A stretch of DNA of 64,000 nucleotides from Homoserinibacter sp. YIM 151385 (GTDB lineage: Bacteria; Actinomycetota; Actinomycetes; Actinomycetales; Microbacteriaceae): positions 2,294,001-2,358,000 of the forward strand of contig NZ_CP115175.1 in the NCBI RefSeq assembly GCF_027912415.1, given 5' to 3'. Every line of letters begins with the position of its first letter. Position 1 is the first letter of the stretch. Of this stretch, positions 55,436 through 62,663 are shown piece by piece. The position numbers were made by a program, and so were the translations under genes. The notes beneath the pieces are model-generated. The model made no database searches. It saw only the letters and a list, made by a program, of their open reading frames with translations, and was not told where the DNA came from.

Positions 55436-57616
55436 ATGTCCCCCACGGATCCCGACGCCCGCGCCGCGGAGCTCGTCGCCGCCATGACCCTCGACGAGAA
55501 GATCCAGCTCGTCACCGGATTCCTCGGGATGCCGGTGCAGGAGGGTGCCGAGGTCGGCGGCGAGGGGCTCTTCGGGCTCACCGACGAGATGACCCCGCCA
55601 CCCGGCGCGGTCGGCTCGGACGGCTTCGTCCCCGGCATCCCGCGCCTGGGCATCCCCGCGCTGCAGCTCGCGGGCGCGGGCGTCGGCGTCACGAGCCTCG
55701 TGCCGCGCGAGGGCGGCGAGAGCGTCTCCTTCCCCTCCTCGATGTCGCAGACCTCGACCTGGAACCCGCCGCTCATCCGCGAGTTCGGCCGCCGTATCGG
55801 CCACGAGGCGCGGGCGCAGGGCATCAACGTCATGCTCGGCGCCGCCTGCAACCTCACGATCGAGCCCCGCTCGGGTCGCGTGTTCGAGTACCACGGCGAG
55901 GACCCGATCCTCTCCGGCACGATCACGCGGGAGGAGCTGCTCGGCACGCAGGACGAGGGCGTCGTCGCCTCCGTCAAGCACTACGCCGCGAACTTCCAGG
56001 AGACGGGGCGCTTCGTCGTGAACTCGGTCGTGAGCGAGCGCGCGCTCCGCGAGGGCGAGCTGCTCGCCTTCGAGGTGGCGCTCGCCGACGACGGCGAGGT
56101 GCCCGCGCCGGGCGCCGTCATGACCTCCTACAACAAGCTCAACGGCGTGTACGCCTCCGAGAACCCGTACCTGCTCTCGCAGGTGCTCAAGGGCGACTGG
56201 GGATTCCGCGGCTGGGTCATGTCCGACTGGGGCGCCGCCCACAGCACGGTCGAGAGCGCGCTGGCGGGGCTCGACCAGGAGTTCCCCCACGCCCACTGGT
56301 ACGGCGCGGCGCTCAAGGCCGCCGTCGAGTCGGGCGAGGTGCCCCACGAGCGCCTCGACGACATGAACCACCGGATCCTCCGCACGCTCGCGATCGTCGG
56401 CGTGCTCGACGACACGCGCCCGGCGCCCGCGAAGGAGACGGCGGCGGGGCTCGAGACGGCGCAGCGCATCGCGGAGGAGGGCACCGTCCTCCTGCAGAAC
56501 GACGGCGTCCTCCCGATCGCGCCGGGCTTCGCCGGCTCGATCGCCGTCATCGGCTCGCACGCGGATGTCGCGGTCCCCTCCGGCGGCGGCTCGGCGGCGG
56601 TGCGCCCCGTCGGCGGCAACCCGGTCCCGGCAGAGGAGGGCGCCGATCTGCCGCAGTACTGGCTCCCGAGCTCGCCCCTCGAGGCCCTGCGGGCCGCCCT
56701 GCCGCAGGCGGAGGTGCGCTTCGACGGCGGCGGGGAGGCCGTGGCCGCGGCCGACCTCGCCGCCCGCTCCGACCTCGCGATCGTCGTCGCGAGCCAGCTC
56801 ACGATGGAGCACTTCGACGTCCCCGACCTCCACCTCCCCGACGGCCAGGACGCGCTCGTCTCGGCCGTCGCCGCGACCGGCACCCCGACGATCGTCGTGC
56901 TCGAGACGGGCGGCGTGGTCCTCACGCCGTGGTCGTCCGAGGTGTCGGCGGTCCTCGCCGCCTGGTATCCGGGCCACCGCGGCGGCGAGGCGCTCGCCGC
57001 GATCCTCACCGGCGCCGTGAACCCCTCCGGCAAGACGCCCGCGACCTTCCCGGTGTCGGAGGCCGACCTCCCGCATCCCGAGGTGTTCCCGATGCCGCCG
57101 CTGCCGGGTCGCGAGGGGCCGGCGCAGCTCACGCTCGTCAACATCCTCACCGAGCAGCAGGGCGCCTACTTCGACGCCGAGTACGACGAGGAGCTGCTGC
57201 TCGGCTACAAGTGGTTCGAGGCGCACGGCACGGACGTCGCCTTCCCCTTCGGGCACGGCCTCTCGTACACGACCTTCGAGTACGGGGATGCGACGGCGGT
57301 CCCGCGTCCGGACGGCGGCCTCGCGGTGACCGTCCCCGTGTCGAACCGGGGTGAGCGGAGGGGCCGCGAGATCGTGCAGGTCTACGCCGAGCTGCCCGCC
57401 GAGGCCGCGGCCCCGCGCCGTCTCGTCGGCTGGGCGAAGCTCGAGCTCGAGCCCGGCGAGACGGGCGAGGCCGTGATCGGGATCCCCGCGAAGCACCTCT
57501 CGACCTGGTCGGTCGAGGCGCAGCGCTGGGTGCTCGCGAGCGGCACGGCGCGGCTGGATGTCGCGGCCTCCTCGCGGGACGTCCGCGTGCGCCTCGAGGC
57601 GGAGCTGGGCGCATGA
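55436..57616 (+). CDS. GH3 beta-glycosidase
   Basis: 726 aa without a signal peptide, so cytoplasmic. The (beta/alpha)8 domain (about 1-330) has KHYAANFQETGR and the nucleophile D264 in GWVMSDWGA. The second domain (about 345-580) has EEGTVLLQNDGVLPI. A fibronectin-III-like domain ends the protein (VPVSNRGERRGREIVQVY). This three-domain layout matches beta-glucosidases. An AGAAGGAG ribosome site precedes the ATG. It probably hydrolyses a glycoside or disaccharide imported by the peptide-type ABC system downstream. Confidence 0.92.
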   Translation: MSPTDPDARAAELVAAMTLDEKIQLVTGFLGMPVQEGAEVGGEGLFGLTDEMTPPPGAVGSDGFVPGIPRLGIPALQLAGAGVGVTSLVPREGGESVSFPSSMSQTSTWNPPLIREFGRRIGHEARAQGINVMLGAACNLTIEPRSGRVFEYHGEDPILSGTITREELLGTQDEGVVASVKHYAANFQETGRFVVNSVVSERALREGELLAFEVALADDGEVPAPGAVMTSYNKLNGVYASENPYLLSQVLKGDWGFRGWVMSDWGAAHSTVESALAGLDQEFPHAHWYGAALKAAVESGEVPHERLDDMNHRILRTLAIVGVLDDTRPAPAKETAAGLETAQRIAEEGTVLLQNDGVLPIAPGFAGSIAVIGSHADVAVPSGGGSAAVRPVGGNPVPAEEGADLPQYWLPSSPLEALRAALPQAEVRFDGGGEAVAAADLAARSDLAIVVASQLTMEHFDVPDLHLPDGQDALVSAVAATGTPTIVVLETGGVVLTPWSSEVSAVLAAWYPGHRGGEALAAILTGAVNPSGKTPATFPVSEADLPHPEVFPMPPLPGREGPAQLTLVNILTEQQGAYFDAEYDEELLLGYKWFEAHGTDVAFPFGHGLSYTTFEYGDATAVPRPDGGLAVTVPVSNRGERRGREIVQVYAELPAEAAAPRRLVGWAKLELEPGETGEAVIGIPAKHLSTWSVEAQRWVLASGTARLDVAASSRDVRVRLEAELGA

Positions 57617-58470
57617 GCGCGCTCATCGAGCCCGAGCTCCAGGGCGCCGCGCTCGCGGCCGAGATCCGGGATGCGCGGCCGGAGCCCGGCACGGCGGCGC
57701 TCTGGCGGCTCGGCCAGTCCGGCATCGTGGTGCGCTTCCCGGCGGCGGCGGTCGCGATCGACCTCTACCTCGGCAACCACGGCGAGGCCGTGCTGGGGGA
57801 GCCCTTCGACCATCGCCGCATGACCCGGAGCCCGGTCGACCCCGTCGACCTCGACGCCCTCGACGTCGTGATCTGCAGTCACGAGCACCTGGACCACCTC
57901 GACCCGCCGACCATGCGCACGCTCGCCCGCGAGAACCCGCGCGCCGTCGTCGTCGCGCCGCGCGCCTGTCAGGCGCTCCTCGAGGAGCTCGGCTGGGCGG
58001 GCCGCATCGTGCTCGCCGACGACGGCTGGGTCGCGGAGGTCGCGGGTCTCCGGGTGGAGGCCTTCGCGGTGCCGCACGACGAGTTCGACGCCGGCGAGGA
58101 CGGCCACCCGTATCTCGGCTTCATCGTGGGCGACGGCCGCCTCCGGGTCGGCCACCTCGGCGACGCCCGCGCGCACCGGCGCGTGACGGCGGCGCTCGCC
58201 GCCGACCCCGTCGACCTCCTCGCGGCGCCGATCAACGGCCGCGACGACGCCCGGAAGGCGATGGGCTTCGCGGGCAACATGTCGGCGGCGGAGGCGGTGG
58301 AGACCGCGGACGACGCAGGCGCCCGGCTCACGCTGCCGATGCACTACGACATGTTCCAGCAGAACGTCGACGCGGGTGCCCTCGACGCCTTCGTCGCGGC
58401 GGCGGAGTCCCGTGCGCTGCCGTTCCGGGTGCTGCCGGTCGGCCGCCGCCTCGAGCTTCGAAGCTCGTGA
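57613..58470 (+). CDS. UlaG-like MBL-fold metallo-hydrolase (probable lactonase)
   Basis: 285 aa. Metal motif HEHLDH (in CSHEHLDHLD), with DLYLGNHG near residue 55, HLGDAR for the bridging aspartate and LPMHYDMF at the C-terminus. These are the marks of the UlaG group, whose type member opens L-ascorbate-6-phosphate lactone. It differs from the AHL-lactonase-type proteins at 3566-4408 and 5286-6095. With a 4-bp overlap to the GH3 gene and the aldolase gene it fits as the lactonase that makes the acid for the dehydratase. Confidence 0.82.
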   Translation: MSALIEPELQGAALAAEIRDARPEPGTAALWRLGQSGIVVRFPAAAVAIDLYLGNHGEAVLGEPFDHRRMTRSPVDPVDLDALDVVICSHEHLDHLDPPTMRTLARENPRAVVVAPRACQALLEELGWAGRIVLADDGWVAEVAGLRVEAFAVPHDEFDAGEDGHPYLGFIVGDGRLRVGHLGDARAHRRVTAALAADPVDLLAAPINGRDDARKAMGFAGNMSAAEAVETADDAGARLTLPMHYDMFQQNVDAGALDAFVAAAESRALPFRVLPVGRRLELRSS

Positions 58471-59108
58471 GCGACTCGACGGCCGACCGGCTCACGCGGT
58501 CGCGGATCGTGCCGGTGGTCACGGTCCGCGACCCCGCCCACGTCGACGCGATCTCCGCGGGGCTCGCGGAGGGCGGCATCCGTGCGATCGAGGTCACCCT
58601 CCGGACGCCGCACGGCCTCCCCGCGATCCGCCGCCTCGCGGCGCGCGGCGAGCTCGAGGTCGGGGCGGGCACCGTGCTCGATGCGCACGAGGCGCGGGAG
58701 GTCGCGGATGCGGGGGCGTCCTTCGCGGTGAGTCCCGGCCTCGACGAGGCGGTGGTCGAGGCGTCGCTGGAGCGCGGTCTGCTTTCCCTGCCCGGCATCG
58801 CGACCGCGAGCGAGCTGCAGCGGGCGCGGTCGCTCGGCGTCCGGCAGGTCAAGGTCTTCCCGGTCGAGGTGCTCGGCGGCCTCCGGCTGCTCGAGGCGCT
58901 CCACGGGCCGTTCCCCGACATGGCCCTCATGCCGAGCGGCGGCGTGACGCCCGCGTCCGCGCCCGGCTACCTCGCGCATCCCGCGGTGTTCGCCGTCGGC
59001 GGCAGCTGGCTCGTCCCCGGCGGCGAGGTCGGGGATCTCGCGCGCGTCGTGCGCGAGCGCGCGGCGGCGACCGTCGCCGCGCTGGATCACGCGGCCGGCC
59101 GTGGCTGA
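58467..59108 (+). CDS. KDPG/KHG-type aldolase
   Basis: 213 aa, normal length. The Schiff-base lysine is K129 in RQVKVFPVEVLGG, where KDPG aldolases have VKxFPAE. IEVTLRTPHGLPAI carries the conserved Glu and Arg, and GAGTVLDAHEA and MPSGGVTP are phosphate-binding loops. GTG 58467 overlaps the previous stop (GTGA). It cleaves a 2-keto-3-deoxy-6-phospho acid (or related keto-acid) to pyruvate plus an aldehyde. Confidence 0.9.
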   Translation: MSDSTADRLTRSRIVPVVTVRDPAHVDAISAGLAEGGIRAIEVTLRTPHGLPAIRRLAARGELEVGAGTVLDAHEAREVADAGASFAVSPGLDEAVVEASLERGLLSLPGIATASELQRARSLGVRQVKVFPVEVLGGLRLLEALHGPFPDMALMPSGGVTPASAPGYLAHPAVFAVGGSWLVPGGEVGDLARVVRERAAATVAALDHAAGRG

Positions 59109-60048
59109 GCTCGTCACCCTGGGCGAGTCGCTGGGGCTGCTGCGCGCCCTCCCGCCCGACGCGGTCGAGCTCGCCGCGACGCTGCGCCTCGGGGTCGCGG
59201 GCGCGGAGTCGAACGTCGCGATCGGCGCGAGCCGGCTCGGCGCCCAGGCGGTCTGGATCGGCCGCGTCGGCGACGACGACGTGGGCCGCCGCATCCTCCG
59301 GGAGCTGCGGGCGGAGGGGGTGCGGGTGCACGCCGCGATCGACCCGGAGGCGCCCTCGGCGCTCCTCATCAAGGAGACCCCGCCGCGCGGGCCCGCGCGG
59401 GTGCGCTACTACCGCCGCGGCATGGCGGGCAGCCGTCTCGCGCCCGAGGACGTGCCGCGCGAGTCGATCGAGCGCGCCGGCCTCCTCCACGTGACCGGGA
59501 TCACGCCGTCGCTCTCGCCCTCGGCGGAGGCCGCGGTCGCGCTCGCCGTGGAGCTCGCGGTCGAGGCCGGGGTCCCGGTCTCCTTCGACGTCAACCACCG
59601 GGCGACGCTGCCGCGGCACCGGCCGGCCGCCGAGCTCTACCTCGAGCTCGCGCGGCGGGCGACGGTGCTCTTCGCGGGCGACGACGAGGCGCGGCTGCTC
59701 GTGCCGGAGGCGGCCGACGAGGAGGGCCTGCTCGCAGGCCTCGCGGAGCTCGGGCCGCGGGAGGTCGTGCTCAAGCTCGGCGACCGGGGGTGCCTCGCGC
59801 GCATCGACGGCGAGCGGCTGGAGCTGCCCGCGGTGCCGGTGACGGTCGTCGACACGGTCGGCGCGGGGGATGCCTTCGTGGCCGGCTACCTCGCGGAGCG
59901 GCTGGCCGGCGCCGCGGCCGCCGATCGGCTCCGCACGGCGGTCGCGTGCGGCGCGGCGGCGTGCACGCATCCCGGGGACTGGGAGGGCTCGCCGCGTCGC
60001 GCCGAGCTCGCGGCGGCGGCGCGCGGCGGGGATCCGGTTCTGCGCTAG
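59101..60048 (+). CDS. PfkB-family sugar kinase (2-keto-3-deoxygluconate kinase-like)
   Basis: 315 aa from a GTG start overlapping the aldolase by 8 bp. The N-terminal substrate part has GVAGAESNVAIGASRLG and VGDDDVGRRI. The C-terminal DTVGAGDAF motif carries the catalytic base D257. YYRRGMAGSRL is close to KDG kinases. It would phosphorylate the dehydratase product before aldol cleavage. The pair aldolase plus kinase strongly supports a 2-keto-3-deoxy acid pathway. Confidence 0.9.
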   Translation: MAELVTLGESLGLLRALPPDAVELAATLRLGVAGAESNVAIGASRLGAQAVWIGRVGDDDVGRRILRELRAEGVRVHAAIDPEAPSALLIKETPPRGPARVRYYRRGMAGSRLAPEDVPRESIERAGLLHVTGITPSLSPSAEAAVALAVELAVEAGVPVSFDVNHRATLPRHRPAAELYLELARRATVLFAGDDEARLLVPEAADEEGLLAGLAELGPREVVLKLGDRGCLARIDGERLELPAVPVTVVDTVGAGDAFVAGYLAERLAGAAAADRLRTAVACGAAACTHPGDWEGSPRRAELAAAARGGDPVLR

Positions 60049-60067
60049 TACCTCCCAGGTTTCCATC

Positions 60068-60118
60068 TTGACAGATAGCAACCTCTCTTACATGATGACT
60101 GGTGACGGGTCGCCCGTC
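60068..60118 (+). promoter_or_regulatory. Promoter and palindrome before the peptide-type ABC operon
   Basis: TTGACA (60068-60073) with CATGAT 17 bp downstream (60091-60096). GACGGG-TCG-CCCGTC (60104-60118) is a perfect palindrome near the start point. It could be an operator, or a small hairpin in the leader. Confidence 0.5.
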
Positions 60119-60142
60119 GCGCACAACTTCAAGGAGGATGCT

Positions 60143-61669
60143 GTGTACCTGAGGAAGCTCACCGGCGGGATCGCCGTCTCCGCTGCCCTCGTCATGGTCA
60201 TGACGGGATGCACCGGCGGCGGGAGCGAGGCCCCCGCCGGCGACGGGAAGCTCGCGATCGGCGCGCTCGTCGACGTCGCGTCGTTCGACCCCGCCCAGTC
60301 CGACGTCGGCCACTACATGCAGTACCTGCAGCCGGCCTACGACACCCTGATCCGGCTCGACGACCAGGGCGAGCTCCAGCCGATGCTCGCCGAGTCGTGG
60401 GAGTACATCGACGAGACGAACACCACGCTCGAGCTGAAGCTCCGCGAGGGCGTCGAGTTCTCCGACGGGACGCCGCTCACCGCCGAGATCGCCGCCGCCT
60501 CCCTCGAGCGCTTCGCCGCCGCCAACGGACCCCGCTCCAGCGCCCTCGCGGCCGTCGACTCCTACGACGCGGTCGACGACACGACGCTCGTCGTGAACCT
60601 CTCGACGCCCGACCCGGCGCTCACCCACAACCTGACGCTCCCGGCCGGCATGATCACGAACCCCGAGGTCGCCGACGACGCCCTCGCCTCCGTGCCCGCC
60701 GGCACCGGCCCCTACGTGCTCGACGAGGACGCCACCCGCCGCGGCGACGTCTACGTCTTCACCCGGAACGAGAACTACTACGACCCGGACTCCTTCCCCT
60801 TCGACGAGATCGACGTCCGCGTCCTCACCGACGCGACCGCCCGCCTCAACGCGGTGAAGACCGGCCAGGTGGACTCCGCGCTCGGCTTCGCGCCGCAGAA
60901 GGCGGAGGCGGAGGGCGCCGGCCTCGAGGTCATCAGCGCCCCCGGCGACTGGCAGGGCCTCTTCATCATCGACCGCGAGGGGACGACGACGGAGGCGCTC
61001 GGCGATGCGCGCGTCCGTCAGGCGATCAACTACGCGATCGACGGCGACGCGATCCTCGAGACCGTCGTCTTCGGCGAGGGCAGCTCCTCGACGCAGATGT
61101 TCTACCCGGGCACCCCGGCGTACGACGACGCGCTCAACGACGCCTACCCCTTCGACCCCGAGAAGGCGAAGGAGCTGCTCGCGGAGGCCGGCTACGCCGA
61201 CGGCTTCACCCTGCGGATGCCCTCGACCGACACCTTCCTGCCCGAGGTCTATCCGATCGTGCAGCAGCAGCTCGGCGATGTCGGCATCACGGTCGAGTTC
61301 TCGCCGCAGACCCCCGCCGCGGGCCTCGACCCCTACCTCGGCGGCGAGTTCCCGGCCTACGTCTTCAGCTGGGGCTCCTCACAGAACTGGCTGGATGCGA
61401 CGCTGCTCCTCAGCGAGGAGGGCGCGTGGAACCCGCTCCACGCCGCCGACCCGGAGATCGCGGACCTCATGTCGCGGATCGCCGTCGCGAGCGTCGAGGA
61501 GCAGGAGCCGCTCTACCGGGAGCTCTCCGCCCACGTCGTCGACGAGGCCTGGTTCGCCCCGTTCTACGTGGTCAACAACCTCGCCTTCCACGGCCCCGAC
61601 GTCGAGGTGACGCCGCAGCCGCAGCAGTCGGTCCCGTCCATCTACAACTACAAGCCGGCCGGCAGCTAG
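60143..61669 (+). CDS. Peptide/oligosaccharide-type ABC transporter substrate-binding lipoprotein (family 5)
   Basis: 508 aa from GTG 60143, which has AAGGAGG 5 nt upstream. The signal peptide runs YLRKLTGGIAVSAALVMVMT with the lipobox VMTGC. The mature protein is SBP_bac_5: FDPAQSDVGHYMQYLQPAYDTL, AESWEYID, LKLREGVEFSDGTPLTA and VRQAINYAIDGDAI. Proteins of this class bind peptides, nickel or oligosaccharides; the neighbours favour an oligosaccharide or glycoside. A perfect 12-bp hairpin follows the stop. Confidence 0.9.
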   Translation: MYLRKLTGGIAVSAALVMVMTGCTGGGSEAPAGDGKLAIGALVDVASFDPAQSDVGHYMQYLQPAYDTLIRLDDQGELQPMLAESWEYIDETNTTLELKLREGVEFSDGTPLTAEIAAASLERFAAANGPRSSALAAVDSYDAVDDTTLVVNLSTPDPALTHNLTLPAGMITNPEVADDALASVPAGTGPYVLDEDATRRGDVYVFTRNENYYDPDSFPFDEIDVRVLTDATARLNAVKTGQVDSALGFAPQKAEAEGAGLEVISAPGDWQGLFIIDREGTTTEALGDARVRQAINYAIDGDAILETVVFGEGSSSTQMFYPGTPAYDDALNDAYPFDPEKAKELLAEAGYADGFTLRMPSTDTFLPEVYPIVQQQLGDVGITVEFSPQTPAAGLDPYLGGEFPAYVFSWGSSQNWLDATLLLSEEGAWNPLHAADPEIADLMSRIAVASVEEQEPLYRELSAHVVDEAWFAPFYVVNNLAFHGPDVEVTPQPQQSVPSIYNYKPAGS

Positions 61670-61681
61670 ACCGGCCGACGC

Positions 61682-61709
61682 GGAGGAGGGGCGGCGACGC
61701 CCCTCCTCC
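61682..61709 (+). terminator. Perfect hairpin between binding-protein and permease genes
   Basis: GGAGGAGGGGCG pairs perfectly with CGCCCCTCCTCC around GCGA, 12 bp after the stop and 15 bp before the next start. Its 5-prime arm also contains ribosome-site-like GGAGG. Confidence 0.65.
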
Positions 61710-61724
61710 CACCCGGGAGACCTC

Positions 61725-62663
61725 ATGCTCGCATTCCTGCTCAAGCGCGTCGGCGCCGCGGCCGTGCTCATCGCGCTCGTGTCCTTCATCTCCTTCGCGC
61801 TCACCTGGATCACCCCCGGCGACCCCGCCCGCGCGATCCTCGGCGTCAGCGCCTCCGAGGAGCAGGTCGCGCAGAAGCGCATCGAGCTCGGCCTCGATCA
61901 GGATGTGCTCCCCGCATTCTGGAGCTGGGTCACGAAGGCCGTCACGGGCGACCTCGGCGCCTCCTGGTTCACGAACCAGGCGGTCGCGGGCTCCATCGCC
62001 GACCGCCTCCCCGTGACCCTCTCGATCACGATCGCCGCCGTGCTCGTCGCCGGCGTCCTCGGGATCTCGCTCGGCCTCTGGGCCGCCTCCCGCCGCGGGG
62101 TCGTCGACAGCCTGATCCAGCCCTTCGCGGTCCTCGGCTTCGCGATCCCGAACTTCATCGTCGCGATCGTGCTCCTCACGGTGCTCGCGCTGAACCTGCG
62201 GCTCCTCCCGGCGACCGGCTGGGTCGACTTCGACGACGACCCGGCCGCCTGGGGGAGGTCGATGGTGCTGCCGGTCATCGCGCTCGCGGTCGCCGCGACC
62301 GCCGCCGTCGCCCAGCAGACGCGCAATGCCGCGATCGAGACGCTCCAGCTCGACTACGTCCGCACCCTCCGCGGACGCGGGCTCGGCGCCGGCTCCATCT
62401 ACCTCAAGCACGTGCTCCGCAACTCCGCGCCCGTCGCGCTCACGGTGCTCTCGCTCCAGTTCATCGGGCTGCTCAGCGGCGCGGTCGTGATCGAGTACAT
62501 GTTCGCGCTGCCCGGCATCGGCGCCCTCACCGTCGGCGCGGCGACCCGCGGCGACCAGCCCGTCATCCAGGGCGCCGTCATCACGGTCGTGATCGCGGTC
62601 GTCGTCGTGAACCTGCTCATGGACCTCGCCTACGCGTGGCTGAACCCGAAGGTGCGCTCGTGA
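61725..62663 (+). CDS. DppB-type ABC transporter permease
   Basis: 312 aa with six helices. The N-terminal LLKRVGAAAVLIALVSFISFALTWITPGDPA is the DppB/OppB signature, and RTLRGRGLGAGSIYLKHVLRN is the ATPase-contact loop. It ends with the typical DLAYAWLNPKVR. It is translationally coupled (GTGA) to the next gene. Confidence 0.93.
   Translation: MLAFLLKRVGAAAVLIALVSFISFALTWITPGDPARAILGVSASEEQVAQKRIELGLDQDVLPAFWSWVTKAVTGDLGASWFTNQAVAGSIADRLPVTLSITIAAVLVAGVLGISLGLWAASRRGVVDSLIQPFAVLGFAIPNFIVAIVLLTVLALNLRLLPATGWVDFDDDPAAWGRSMVLPVIALAVAATAAVAQQTRNAAIETLQLDYVRTLRGRGLGAGSIYLKHVLRNSAPVALTVLSLQFIGLLSGAVVIEYMFALPGIGALTVGAATRGDQPVIQGAVITVVIAVVVVNLLMDLAYAWLNPKVRS

Noticed and set aside
60104-60118. A riboswitch in the leader of the peptide-type ABC operon
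   Set aside because: Only one short palindrome is present and there is no conserved aptamer core. It is recorded only as a possible operator or small hairpin.
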